From Exiguobacterium algae (GTDB taxonomy: Bacteria > Bacillota > Bacilli > Exiguobacteriales > Exiguobacteriaceae): DNA of 64,000 nt. Where the stretch lies: assembly GCF_018617875.1 (NCBI RefSeq), contig NZ_JACSKZ010000001.1, positions 248,001-312,000 of the forward strand, written 5' to 3'. The notes under the pieces are model-generated. The model did not search any database, had not been told where the DNA came from, and saw only the letters and a program-made list of their open reading frames with translations. Positions 51,785 to 60,801 of the stretch are shown piece by piece. Each line of letters starts with the position of its first letter. Position 1 is the stretch's first letter. The position numbers and the translations under genes were made by a program.

Positions 51785-51903
51785 TTTCATCTTCCTTTCT
51801 GTCAAGAGTAATAATTATCAGAACTTTAACAAAATTATGACATATATGTGAACTTGACTCAACTATTCTTCGACTCATCGGTTGTCCGACTTGTTCTTCA
51901 ACC

Positions 51904-51932
51904 ACTATATACACATAATTATAACTTGTAAA
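51904..51932 (-). promoter_or_regulatory. Promoter of the artPQR operon
   Basis: On the minus strand TTTACA (51927-51932) and TATAGT (51904-51909) are 17 bases apart, giving a leader of about 110 bases. Confidence 0.55.
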
Positions 51933-51941
51933 GTATATTCA

Positions 51942-51955
51942 TGCATTTTTATTCA
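51942..51955 (-). promoter_or_regulatory. ARG box (ArgR/AhrC operator)
   Basis: TGAATAAAAATGCA on the minus strand is identical to the core of the ARG box consensus (CATGAATAAAAATKCAAKT). It lies ten bases upstream of the -35 box of artPQR, and GCATGAATATAC next to it looks like a weaker second half. Confidence 0.6.
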
Positions 51956-51980
51956 AAAAAAGAACGGTCACATCCGTTCA
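51954..51980 (-). terminator. Rho-independent terminator of the DUF952 gene
   Basis: GAACGG and CCGTTC pair around a six-base loop that holds the stop codon end; seven T follow on the minus strand. The T run abuts the ARG box. Confidence 0.7.
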
Positions 51981-52309
51981 TAGGCGAAATAGGTGACCGT
52001 TCCGTTGTCCCGAGAGCCATATGGTTGGACTCGTTTTACGGATGACATCGGGATCGCGCTATACACGTGCGGATAGCGTTCTCCGTCTTCATCGAGCTCA
52101 TAATGGAGCAATTGTCCGAGCCGGTTGACGTGTAATGACACGAGGACGACCGGTTCTCCCGGATAATTCATCCGGACGATTTTTCCGATTTGCTGCGGTG
52201 TACAACAACGAATCGACCCTTCCGATTGAAGAGAAGGTTCATTGATCTCACCTCGTGACAGGGCAATCATATACTCTGCCTCTGTCATGACCTTGATGAC
52301 TGGTTCCAT
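51968..52309 (-). CDS. DUF952 family protein
   Basis: A 113-residue protein with IKVMTEAEYMIALSRGEINEPSL, EGSIRCCTPQQIGKIV, EPVVLVSLHVNRLGQLLHYE and YPHVYSAIP. This is the DUF952 pattern (EGFIHCS, FPHiYG in typical members), here with IRCC in place of IHCS. Some DUF952 proteins resemble ADP-ribosyltransferase folds, but the function is not known. AAAGGGGCAGAG precedes the ATG. Confidence 0.75.
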   Translation of the reverse strand: MEPVIKVMTEAEYMIALSRGEINEPSLQSEGSIRCCTPQQIGKIVRMNYPGEPVVLVSLHVNRLGQLLHYELDEDGERYPHVYSAIPMSSVKRVQPYGSRDNGTVTYFAYERM

Positions 52310-52329
52310 ATACTCTGCCCCTTTTTAGA

Positions 52330-52360
52330 AAAGCGCAAAGGCAATGCCTTTGCGCTCTTG
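52330..52360. terminator. Rho-independent terminator after brxB
   Basis: AAGCGCAAAGGC and GCCTTTGCGCTT form a strong stem with a three-base loop between the brxB stop and the DUF952 start. Confidence 0.8.
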
Positions 52361-52365
52361 AATGA

Positions 52366-52794
52366 TTATGCGAAATAGATGTCAAAGAGTGTTTGCAACT
52401 GATCGACGAGTTCCTCTGCTGTAGAAGATTCGATTGTGCTGCGTTCGACCATCGTCACAATATTGCCGTCTTCGAGCAACGCGATCGATGGTGAGGACGG
52501 TGCATACCCTTCGAAATATTCACGGGCACGGTCAGTCGCCTCACGGTCTTGACCTGCGAATACCGTCACGAAGTGATCCGGTTTCACGCCTTCCATTTTA
52601 TTCACATAAGCGGCTGCCGGACGTGCGATCCCGCCTGCACAACCACATACCGAGTTGACGAGGACGAGTGTCTTGCCTTCTTTTTTGAGAGCCGCGTCGA
52701 CTTCTTCCGGTGTCGTGAGTTCTGTGTATCCTGCAGTGCGCACCTCGTTACGCGCCTGTTCGACTACATCTTGAAAATACAATTGAAAATCCAT
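52366..52794 (-). CDS. brxB: Bacilliredoxin, BrxA/BrxB family
   Basis: A 142-residue YphP/YqiW protein that removes bacillithiol from mixed disulfides. The active site is the atypical CGC ([16 protein letters not shown]). It stands two genes from artP, as yqiW stands by yqiX in B. subtilis, which favours BrxB over BrxA. GAAAGGGGAAACAAC precedes the ATG. It implies that the host makes bacillithiol. Confidence 0.85.
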   Translation of the reverse strand: MDFQLYFQDVVEQARNEVRTAGYTELTTPEEVDAALKKEGKTLVLVNSVCGCAGGIARPAAAYVNKMEGVKPDHFVTVFAGQDREATDRAREYFEGYAPSSPSIALLEDGNIVTMVERSTIESSTAEELVDQLQTLFDIYFA

Positions 52795-52828
52795 GTTGTT
52801 TCCCCTTTCGACTTGCGTCTGTTCTTTC

Positions 52829-54013
52829 TTATTTTACGTCTTGTTGTGTCCCGAGGACAAGTCTATCGCTCAATTCCCGTTCAAGGAACGGGTCTGCCTG
52901 AAGGAGCTGTTTGAATGCCAGATAGCGCTCCTTCGCCTCCGCCGTCGCTTGACGGTTCGTCAAGTACGCGCGAATCATTATATTTTTCGGCGTGTGCTCA
53001 AGGTCGATGAACTCAAGCAATTGTGTGTCGTAGCCGACGAGACCGAGTAATTCCGCGCGGATCGAGTCGGTCGCAAGCGAGGCAAACCGCTCTTTGATCA
53101 GCCCGTGCTGCAACATGAGTTCGAGGCTCGGCGCATTCAGTTGACGATTCAACTCTTTCTGACAGCACGGCACACTTAAAATGACTTTCGCCCCCCAGCG
53201 GACGGCACGTGCTAGCGCCATGTCCGTCGCAACATCACACGCATGCAACGTCACGACCATATCGACGGCCGACTCGCCTTCATATTCGTTGATATCCCCG
53301 ACTAGAAACTCAAGACGTTCGTATCCGAGGTCTTTTGCGATGCCCGCGCACTCTTCAATGACTTCTTTTTTCAAGTCGAGGCCCGTGATGTGTACATCGT
53401 ATCCTTTCATCTCGTGTAAGAAGTGATAGAGGGCGAACGTGAGATAGGACTTCCCTGAACCGAAATCCAAGATGCGGACGGTACGGTCTGTCGGCAAATG
53501 TTTCAATGAGTCTTCGATGAACTCGAGGAAGCGGTTGATTTGTTTGAACTTATCATATTTCTGACGCTTTACTTTGCCGTCCGGTGACTGGATCCCGAGA
53601 CGAATGAGGAACGGCACCGGCTCATCGACCGGCAAGACATATTGTTTTTCCCGATTGTGGCTGAGACTTGCCTCTTTTTTCGCCGTCGAGCGTTCTTTAA
53701 ACGTCACCTTGAACTTTTTCGATAATTGGAACTGGAGGTCCGACTCCTTCAGTTGGAACTGACCTTGTCGGAACGACTCCAGCAATTCATTCAATTCCAT
53801 GACCGCTTCGTCCGGCGTCATATTCTTATGATTCATCACGCGCTCATATTGGTACTCGAACTGAATATGATACGCGTTTTTCAGTAAGACGGGCTTCAGT
53901 TTGATCCGACGTATATCACTCGACTTTTGACGAGGCTGACTGATTGTCGCTGATACGAGTTGATTCGATTGAATGATGTCACGCAATCGTTCTTGTAACG
54001 CTGTATATTCCAC
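52829..54013 (-). CDS. Class I SAM-dependent methyltransferase
   Basis: About 394 residues. An N-terminal domain of 170 residues is followed by a Rossmann methyltransferase domain with motif [17 protein letters not shown], acidic motif [12 protein letters not shown] and [26 protein letters not shown] with its Cys pair resembles a nucleic acid methyltransferase motif IV. I prefer the GTG at 54013 as start because AAAAGGA lies nine bases upstream; the TTG at 54022 touches that site. An RNA target is likely but unproved. Confidence 0.75.
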   Translation of the reverse strand: MEYTALQERLRDIIQSNQLVSATISQPRQKSSDIRRIKLKPVLLKNAYHIQFEYQYERVMNHKNMTPDEAVMELNELLESFRQGQFQLKESDLQFQLSKKFKVTFKERSTAKKEASLSHNREKQYVLPVDEPVPFLIRLGIQSPDGKVKRQKYDKFKQINRFLEFIEDSLKHLPTDRTVRILDFGSGKSYLTFALYHFLHEMKGYDVHITGLDLKKEVIEECAGIAKDLGYERLEFLVGDINEYEGESAVDMVVTLHACDVATDMALARAVRWGAKVILSVPCCQKELNRQLNAPSLELMLQHGLIKERFASLATDSIRAELLGLVGYDTQLLEFIDLEHTPKNIMIRAYLTNRQATAEAKERYLAFKQLLQADPFLERELSDRLVLGTQQDVK

Positions 54014-54112
54014 TTGATTCAATCCTTTTTTAGAGATTTTGAAACTAAATTTTTCTTCTGTCCGTACATACTATTACACGTTCGTTGTTTTACGTCAAAG
54101 GAGGACTCACAA

Positions 54113-54886
54113 ATGTTCAAAAAGATTTTGTCATCTATCGGGATCGGGGCCGCGACCGTCGATACCCGGCTAACGGAAAACCGTTGCGTCCCGGGTGGTG
54201 AATTGCATGGCGTCGTCCATGTCGAAGGGGGATCTGTCGAGCAGGCGGTCGACCGCATCTACCTGTTCTTCAATACATTATATAAGCACGAAGTGAACGA
54301 TAAACCGACCCACTCGACGTTCACGATCGAGAAGATTCTTTTGAACGAGGCACCTTTCCTGATTGGTCCAGGCGAAGTGAAAGAAATCCCGTTCACGGTC
54401 AACGTCCCGTACAACACGCCCATCTCGGTCAGTCAATCCAAGTCATGGATCGAGACCGGGCTCGACATCGCACAAGCCGTCGACCCGAAAGACGAGGACG
54501 CCATCATGGTTACGCCGAACGATGCACAACAAGTCATTCTCGACGTGATGGATGAGCTCGGCTTCCGTTTGAAGAAGGCAGACACAGAGATGCTTCCGGC
54601 CCGTCATCGTTCCGGTCGCCTCCCGATCGCACAAGAACTCGAGTACTCCGCGAATGGATCCAAGTATGGGCGGGAGTTAGATGAGTTGGAAGTCGTCCTC
54701 TTGCAGGATGCGGAAGCCATCGAGTTATTGATTCAGGTCGACCGAAGCGTCCATGACCTCGGCAGCCTGTTCGCAGACTTGACGGGGACAGATGAGACGA
54801 CGCACCGGATGCGCTATGATGTGAAGCAGTTATCCGCGTCACGGATTCGTCAGGATGTCGAGTCGGTGATCGAGCAGTCGATATAA
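54113..54886 (+). CDS. spo0M: Spo0M-family sporulation-control protein (arrestin-like)
   Basis: A 257-residue cytosolic protein. FKKILSSIGIGAATVDTRL, GGELHGVVHVEGGSVEQAVDRIYL and IGPGEVKEIPFTVNVPYNTPIS match Spo0M, which has an arrestin-like beta-sandwich fold and affects spore formation and cell division in B. subtilis. AAAGGAGG lies nine bases before the ATG at 54113; the upstream extension has no ribosome site. No other sporulation gene is in the window. Confidence 0.85.
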   Translation: MFKKILSSIGIGAATVDTRLTENRCVPGGELHGVVHVEGGSVEQAVDRIYLFFNTLYKHEVNDKPTHSTFTIEKILLNEAPFLIGPGEVKEIPFTVNVPYNTPISVSQSKSWIETGLDIAQAVDPKDEDAIMVTPNDAQQVILDVMDELGFRLKKADTEMLPARHRSGRLPIAQELEYSANGSKYGRELDELEVVLLQDAEAIELLIQVDRSVHDLGSLFADLTGTDETTHRMRYDVKQLSASRIRQDVESVIEQSI

Positions 54887-54906
54887 TCCGTCATTTGCAT
54901 ATAAGA

Positions 54907-54938
54907 AAAACACCCGTTTCATTTTGAAACGGGTGTTT
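54907..54938. terminator. Bidirectional rho-independent terminator
   Basis: AACACCCGTTTC and GAAACGGGTGTT form a 12-bp stem with a five-base loop, between convergent spo0M and bkdB. Confidence 0.88.
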
Positions 54939-54980
54939 GCCGTACAAATCGTTCATTTTCAAACGGGATACGTCTCGCTC

Positions 54981-56306
54981 TTAGTAAAGCGTGTACGTAT
55001 TCGGGTCGATCGACTCGAGTGACTGTTTGATTGCTTGCAGGAATTGACCTGCGACGAGACCGTCGAGGACACGGTGGTCGACCGACATACAAAGGTTGAC
55101 CATATCGCGAGCCGCGAACATGCCATTGACCCAAACCGGACGCTTCACGATCGACTCGACCGAAAGGATGGCCGCTTGCGGATAGTTCAGGATCGGGGCC
55201 GATTGGATCGATCCGAATGCACCCGTGTTGTTGATTGTAAAGGTTCCACCACGCATCTCTTCCGCTTTCAAACGGTTTTCGCGGGCGCGTGTCGCCACGT
55301 CTTGAAGTGCGACGGCGAGACCTTTGATGTTCTTCTCATCGGCTTGACGGATGACCGGAACGTAAAGGGCATCGTTCGCCGCGACCGCAACGGAAAGGTG
55401 GACGTCCTGATGGACTTTAATATGATCGCCTGCCCATTCCGAATTCATCATCGGGTACTTCTTGAGCGCCTCGATGGCCGCCTTCATGAAGAATGGCATG
55501 AACGTCAATTTGACGCCTTCCCGTTTCATGAATTCATCCTTCAACTTGGCCCGTGCCTCGACGAGGTTCGTCACGTCGACTTCAATCATGAGCCACGCGT
55601 GCGGTGCCTCATGTTTCGAACGGACCATGTTGTTCGCGATCGCTTGTCGGACACCAGCCGTCGGAATCGACTCATAGCGATCAGACGAAGAGGCTGACCC
55701 TGTCATTTGCTTCGAAGGCTCCACGGCTGGGCGTGGCGCTTCTTTTGGTACGTCGAGCTTCGTTTGAACCATCGTTTCCTGCACTGGTGCTTGCGTGGCC
55801 GGTTCCTGGACACGTGCCGGACGTCCTTCAGATAAGTAGCGCAAAACATCCTTCCGTGTGATTCGACCGCCGAGACCGCTTCCACTCAATTCGTTCAAAT
55901 CGATTTCGTTCTCGCTCGCGAGCCGAATCACTGCCGGTGAATATCGGCCGTTTCCACTCTGTTTACGTGGGGCAGAAGGGGCGGATGCTGCCACTTCCAC
56001 TTTTTCAGTCTGTGCGACCGCTTCCTGCTTGGATTCTTCTTTTGCAGGAACCGTCGCCGTTTCTGCACTCTCGACTTCCATCGTGAGAACAGGCGTACCG
56101 ACGCTGACGGTCTCCCCTTCCGGTACAAGGAATTCTTTGATGACACCGGCTGACGTCGCCGGGATCTCCGCTGTCACTTTGTCTGTCATGACTTCTGCGA
56201 GCGGTTCATATTCTTCTACACGGTCACCAGGCTTCACAAGGTATGTCGTGATTGTTCCTTCTGTGACACTCTCACCGAGTTGGGGCATTTTAATCGTTTG
56301 TTCCAT
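54981..56306 (-). CDS. bkdB: Branched-chain 2-oxo acid dehydrogenase E2 (dihydrolipoyl acyltransferase)
   Basis: A 441-residue E2 subunit. The lipoyl domain has K43 in EVMTDKVTAEIP. After an Ala/Pro/Glu linker comes the subunit-binding domain (YSPAVIRLASENEIDLNEL, GSGLGGRITRKDVLRYL), then the acyltransferase core with the catalytic MSVDHRVLDG. It forms the complex core that passes acyl groups to CoA, supplying branched acyl-CoA for membrane lipids and energy. It is the last gene of the operon, 12 bases after bkdAB. Confidence 0.88.
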   Translation of the reverse strand: MEQTIKMPQLGESVTEGTITTYLVKPGDRVEEYEPLAEVMTDKVTAEIPATSAGVIKEFLVPEGETVSVGTPVLTMEVESAETATVPAKEESKQEAVAQTEKVEVAASAPSAPRKQSGNGRYSPAVIRLASENEIDLNELSGSGLGGRITRKDVLRYLSEGRPARVQEPATQAPVQETMVQTKLDVPKEAPRPAVEPSKQMTGSASSSDRYESIPTAGVRQAIANNMVRSKHEAPHAWLMIEVDVTNLVEARAKLKDEFMKREGVKLTFMPFFMKAAIEALKKYPMMNSEWAGDHIKVHQDVHLSVAVAANDALYVPVIRQADEKNIKGLAVALQDVATRARENRLKAEEMRGGTFTINNTGAFGSIQSAPILNYPQAAILSVESIVKRPVWVNGMFAARDMVNLCMSVDHRVLDGLVAGQFLQAIKQSLESIDPNTYTLY

Positions 56307-56318
56307 AGAGACGCCTCC

Positions 56319-57299
56319 TTAAAATGCTGCGAGCTGGCGTGCCCGCTCGGCAATCTTTTCCGGGGATACGATGAAGTATTTTTCCATCGGTGGTGCGTAA
56401 GGCATCGACGGGACATCCGGACCTGCCAGACGTTCGATTGGTGCATCGAGTTCAAATAGTGCTTTCTCCGCAATCACGGCCGCGACCTCACCGATGATGC
56501 TCCCCTCTTTATTGTCTTCTGTCACAAGCAACACCTTGCCTGTCTTCTTGACCGCCTCAATGATCGATTCCTGGTCGAGTGGATAGATGGTACGCAAGTC
56601 GAGGATGTGTGTACTGATTCCTTCCGCCTCGAGTGTCTTGGCTGCTTCTTGTGCCATGTGCACACAGAGGCCGTATGTGATGATTGTGATGTCGTCCCCT
56701 TCACGTTTGACAGCCGCCTTGCCGATTTCGACCGTATATTCATCCGTCGGAAGATCGGCTTTCAAGAGGCGATAGGCCCGCTTGTGTTCGAAGAAAAGGA
56801 CCGGGTCATTCGAACGGATCGCTGCTTTTAAAAGACCTTTGGCGTCGACCGGATCAGACGGGATGACGACTTTTAAGCCTGGCGTCGAGTTGAACATCGC
56901 CTCGACGGACTGTGAGTGGTAGAGCGCCCCGTGAATCCCGCCTCCGAACGGCGCACGGATGACCATCGGGCATGTCCAGTCATTGTTCGAACGGTAACGG
57001 ATCTTGGCCGCTTCCGATACGATTTGGTTGACCGCGGGCATGATGAAGTCAGCGAACTGCATCTCGGCGATCGGGCGCATCCCATACATGGCCGCCCCGA
57101 CACCGACACCGGCAATCGCACTCTCAGCGAGCGGTGCATCGATGACACGTTCTTCTCCGTATTTTTCAATCAACCCTTGTGTTGCACGGAACACACCGCC
57201 ACGTACGCCGACGTCCTCACCGACGACGAAGACGTTCTCGTCGCGCTCCATCTCCTCATGAATCGCTTCATTGATCGCTTCGATAAACGTTTTCATCAT
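56319..57299 (-). CDS. bkdAB: Branched-chain 2-oxo acid dehydrogenase E1 beta subunit
   Basis: A 326-residue E1 beta subunit: EAINEAIHEEMERDENVFVVGEDVG, PLAESAIAGVGVGAAMYGMRPIAEMQFADF, and RAPFGGGIHGALYHSQSVEA are typical. With the alpha subunit it decarboxylates branched 2-oxo acids on thiamine diphosphate. The first of two ATG codons overlaps the bkdAA stop. GAGGAGGAAAA is upstream. Confidence 0.88.
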   Translation of the reverse strand: MMKTFIEAINEAIHEEMERDENVFVVGEDVGVRGGVFRATQGLIEKYGEERVIDAPLAESAIAGVGVGAAMYGMRPIAEMQFADFIMPAVNQIVSEAAKIRYRSNNDWTCPMVIRAPFGGGIHGALYHSQSVEAMFNSTPGLKVVIPSDPVDAKGLLKAAIRSNDPVLFFEHKRAYRLLKADLPTDEYTVEIGKAAVKREGDDITIITYGLCVHMAQEAAKTLEAEGISTHILDLRTIYPLDQESIIEAVKKTGKVLLVTEDNKEGSIIGEVAAVIAEKALFELDAPIERLAGPDVPSMPYAPPMEKYFIVSPEKIAERARQLAAF

Positions 57300-58303
57300 T
57301 TTTCCTCCTCGTACACGTAGTTCAACGTTGATTCAGGTGAAGCATAAGCGGCCTTGTCCGCATATGTCGTCGCCTCGTTCACTTCTGTATCGATCGTCGA
57401 ATCGATTTCAGCAAGTGTCTCCGCTGTCGCGATGCCGTCAACGATAAGGCGTTGACGGAACAATTGAATCCCGTCGCGCTCCTTCAAGCCTGCCAACTCT
57501 TCTGCCGAGCGGTATGCCTTGTCATCATCATCCGAAGAGTGCGGCACGAGACGTTCGACCTCTGCTTCGATGAGCGTCGGACCTTCTCCGCGAAGTGCAC
57601 GTTCACGGGCCTCTTTGACAACCGCATAGACAGCGATCGGGTCCGTCCCGTCAACGGTCACACCTGGCATCCCGTAGCCTTTCGCACGGTCAGATACGCG
57701 TTCACACGCCAACTGTTTCGTGAGTGGCACAGAGATCGCGTACTTGTTGTTCTCACAGAACAGGATGACCGGCAGCTTATGGACACCGGCGAAGTTCGCC
57801 CCTTCATGGAAGTCCCCTTGGTTCGATGAGCCTTCTCCGAATGAAACGAACGTGACGAGCTCTTCTTTTTTCATTTTGGCTGCGAGCGCGACACCGACCG
57901 CGTGCGGGACTTGTGTCGTTACCGGAGAGGAACCGGTCACGATGCGATGTTCTTTCGAACCGAAGTGACCCGGCATCTGACGTCCGCCTGAGTTCGGATC
58001 CTCTGCTTTTGCGAATGCAGACAACATCAAATCACGAGACGTTTGTCCGAAGTGTAGGACGACCGCAACATCACGGTAGTATGGAAGGACATAATCGATC
58101 CCTTTCTCGAGGGCAAATGCGGCACCGACCTGGGCCGCTTCTTGTCCTTGACACGAAACGACGAACGGGATTTTCCCGGCACGGTTCAATTTCCACATCC
58201 GCTCGTCGATTTTACGCGCACGGACCATCGTCTCGTACATCGCGAGCAAATCTTCTTTTGTTAAACCAAGCTCTTCATATGAGTTTACAGTCATCTGTTC
58301 CAT
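57296..58303 (-). CDS. bkdAA: Branched-chain 2-oxo acid dehydrogenase E1 alpha subunit
   Basis: A 335-residue thiamine-diphosphate enzyme subunit. The cofactor motif spans SFGEGSSNQGDFHEGANFA to FCENNKYAIS; the phosphate loop HSSDDDDKAYRS is also seen. AGGAGGAAACAAG precedes the ATG. It lies 12 bases after lpdV in the same operon. Confidence 0.88.
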   Translation of the reverse strand: MEQMTVNSYEELGLTKEDLLAMYETMVRARKIDERMWKLNRAGKIPFVVSCQGQEAAQVGAAFALEKGIDYVLPYYRDVAVVLHFGQTSRDLMLSAFAKAEDPNSGGRQMPGHFGSKEHRIVTGSSPVTTQVPHAVGVALAAKMKKEELVTFVSFGEGSSNQGDFHEGANFAGVHKLPVILFCENNKYAISVPLTKQLACERVSDRAKGYGMPGVTVDGTDPIAVYAVVKEARERALRGEGPTLIEAEVERLVPHSSDDDDKAYRSAEELAGLKERDGIQLFRQRLIVDGIATAETLAEIDSTIDTEVNEATTYADKAAYASPESTLNYVYEEEK

Positions 58304-58315
58304 CTTGTTTCCTCC

Positions 58316-59725
58316 TTAGGCGTGAATCGGAAGTCCGTCAACTGCGAGGGCGGCTTCCTGGAAGGCTTCACTGAGTGCTGGGTGCGGATGAACGAGTTGT
58401 CCCATTTCCCATGCTGTTGCATTCAACACGAGGGCGAGTCCGCCTTCTGTAATCAGCTCCGTTGCTTTCGGTCCAACGATATGGACCCCTAACAAATCGT
58501 CCGTCTCCGCGTCCGATACCAGTTTCACGAATCCGTCCGCTTGCCCTTCGATCCGAGCCTTTCCAAGCCCGTTGAAGCGGTACGTACCCGTCTTCACTTC
58601 ATGTCCGGCTTCTTTCGCCGCTTCTTCTGTCACGCCGACCGATGCCACTTCCGGCACCCCGTAGACACAACGCGGAATCAAGGCGTAGTCGAGTGGCGTC
58701 GGTTCTTGGCCGAGAATGGCTTCGACGGCTTTGACCCCTTCTGCCGAGGCGACGTGAGCGAGTTGGAGTTTTCCGATGCAGTCTCCGATTGCGAAGATGT
58801 GACGCTCTTTCGTTCGGTATTGGGCGTCAACTTGAATGATGCCCTTCTCGACAACGATCGATGTGTTTTGAAGTCCGAGATCATCGGTATTGGCCACTCG
58901 GCCGACCGAGACGAGGACACAGTCCACGTTCAAGGTCTCTTCACCGACCGCGAGCTCGACCCCGTCCTCTTTGACGAGCGTCCGTTCCGCATCCACGGTC
59001 ACGTTCTTTTTCACGCGGACCCCGCGTTTTTTGAGTAAGCGCTCCACTTCACGTGAGACCGCCTTATCCTCAAGCGGAAGCAAACGATCTCCGACCTCGA
59101 TCAGCGTCACGTTCACGTCCAAATCGATGAGCATCGACGCCCATTCGACACCGATGACCCCACCGCCGACGATGGCGATCGACTCCGGGAGTGCCTCGAA
59201 ATTGAGCAGGTCGTCCGAGTTCAAAATCCGTTCATGATCGAACGGTAGTCCCGGCAGCTCGCGTGGAACGGATCCTGTCGCAATGATCAACTGGTTCGGC
59301 AAGATGAGCTCAGACTCTCCCGCCTCGTCTTCGACTGAAACAGTGCCCGGCTGTGGGGAGAAAATACTTGGTCCAAGGATTGAGGCCTTCCCACGGAACA
59401 CCTCGATTTTCCCTTGCTTCATCAAGTGTTCGATTCCTTTCTCGAGCCCGGCTACAAGATCCCGCTTATACGTCTGCGCCCGCTCCAGGTTGAACGTGAC
59501 CTCCCCCGTCGTGACACCGTATGCCTCGCCGTGTTTCGCTGTCTGATAAACGTGGGCCGCCTTCAACAACGCTTTCGTCGGGATGCAGCCTCTATGTAAG
59601 CAGGTGCCACCGAGTTTGTTCGCTTCGACGATCGCGACCGTCTTTCCGGCTTGGGCAGCCTTGATGGCAGCGACGTATCCGCCCGGACCGCCACCGATGA
59701 CGACAACCTCAAATTCTCGTGCCAT
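58316..59725 (-). CDS. lpdV: Dihydrolipoyl dehydrogenase (E3) of the branched-chain complex
   Basis: A 469-residue flavoprotein that reoxidises dihydrolipoyl groups with NAD+. FAD site VVIGGGPGGYVAA, redox disulfide C42/C47 (GGTCLHRGCIPTK), NAD site AIVGGGVIGVEWASML, and the C-terminal His-Glu end HPHPALSEAFQEA. The start at 59725 after GAGGGGGATACAC overlaps the buk end by 17 bases. Its place in the bkd operon marks it as LpdV rather than the pyruvate complex E3. Confidence 0.88.
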   Translation of the reverse strand: MAREFEVVVIGGGPGGYVAAIKAAQAGKTVAIVEANKLGGTCLHRGCIPTKALLKAAHVYQTAKHGEAYGVTTGEVTFNLERAQTYKRDLVAGLEKGIEHLMKQGKIEVFRGKASILGPSIFSPQPGTVSVEDEAGESELILPNQLIIATGSVPRELPGLPFDHERILNSDDLLNFEALPESIAIVGGGVIGVEWASMLIDLDVNVTLIEVGDRLLPLEDKAVSREVERLLKKRGVRVKKNVTVDAERTLVKEDGVELAVGEETLNVDCVLVSVGRVANTDDLGLQNTSIVVEKGIIQVDAQYRTKERHIFAIGDCIGKLQLAHVASAEGVKAVEAILGQEPTPLDYALIPRCVYGVPEVASVGVTEEAAKEAGHEVKTGTYRFNGLGKARIEGQADGFVKLVSDAETDDLLGVHIVGPKATELITEGGLALVLNATAWEMGQLVHPHPALSEAFQEAALAVDGLPIHA

Positions 59726-60800
59726 GTGTATCCCCCTCATATTCTCTTGCAGTTTCTTCGTTTAGGACGACTCGGAGTGCGCCTTCAGCAAGTGCCTTCA
59801 ATTCGTCTTCACCCGGGAAGACATGAACCGGCGCCAAGAACTCGACTCGTTCTCTGATTTTTTTAGTCAGCCAGTCGGAATAAGCAATCCCTCCGGTCAA
59901 CAGGATGGCATCCACGTTCCCGTGTAAAGTCGCCCCGTGTTTCGTGATCTCTTGGGCGACACGATAGGCCATCGTCTCGTACAGGAGCGCCGCTTTTTCG
60001 TCACCTGACTCCATGCGCTGTTCGATCTCAATCGCGTCGAATGTTCCGAGGTGGGCGAACAGTCCGCCTTGCCCGACAATTTTCTTTTTCATCTCCGATT
60101 CTTTATACCTGGTACTATAACATAGTTCTACTACCTGTCCAACAGGAATTGAGCCGGCACGTTCCGGTGCCAACGGTCCATCTCCGTCAAGACCGTTGTT
60201 CACGTCGATGACGCGCCCTCTCTCGTGTGCCCCGACCGTGATGCCGCCACCGAGATGGGCGACAATCAAGTTCAGCGAATTGTAATCGCTTCCATTTTCA
60301 GCCGCAAAACGTTTGGCGACCGCCTTCTGGTTCAACGCATGGAAGATACTCCGGCGATCGATTTCAGGCATTCCTGTCTTTCTGGCCAGGTCATGCATCT
60401 CGTCGACGACGACCGGGTCCACGATAAAACTCGGTACCCCATAGCCTTCCCCTAGTTTGGAGGCGATGAGACCGCCGAGATTCGAGGCATGCATGCCGAA
60501 ACGACCACTCGTCAAATCTTCACGCATCAACGCGTTCACCGTATACGTCCCGGATGTCATCGGGGCAAGCAGGCCACCGCGACCGACGATCGCGGACAAG
60601 TCTTCGCCCGCGATGCCAGTCTCTTGTAATAAGGCCCGTACTTCTTGCTCACGATGAGGAAGCTGTTCAGGAAGTGACAATCCTGTGACATCGATGTCAT
60701 GACGCACCGTACGTGTCATGATTTCTTCTTTCCCATCAAACAAACCAACTTTTGTCGAGGTCGACCCCGGGTTGATCGCAAGAATTAGCCGTTTCGTCAT
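59709..60800 (-). CDS. buk: Butyrate / branched-chain fatty acid kinase
   Basis: A 363-residue acetokinase-fold enzyme. LILAINPGSTSTKVGLFDG opens it; LNLIVAHLGGGITVGAHERG is the phosphate-binding motif, and AILLTGGIAYSDWLTK follows. With Ptb it turns acyl-CoA into acyl phosphate and then acid plus ATP. One base separates it from bcd. Confidence 0.88.
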   Translation of the reverse strand: MTKRLILAINPGSTSTKVGLFDGKEEIMTRTVRHDIDVTGLSLPEQLPHREQEVRALLQETGIAGEDLSAIVGRGGLLAPMTSGTYTVNALMREDLTSGRFGMHASNLGGLIASKLGEGYGVPSFIVDPVVVDEMHDLARKTGMPEIDRRSIFHALNQKAVAKRFAAENGSDYNSLNLIVAHLGGGITVGAHERGRVIDVNNGLDGDGPLAPERAGSIPVGQVVELCYSTRYKESEMKKKIVGQGGLFAHLGTFDAIEIEQRMESGDEKAALLYETMAYRVAQEITKHGATLHGNVDAILLTGGIAYSDWLTKKIRERVEFLAPVHVFPGEDELKALAEGALRVVLNEETAREYEGDTHGTRI

Positions 60801-60801
60801 C

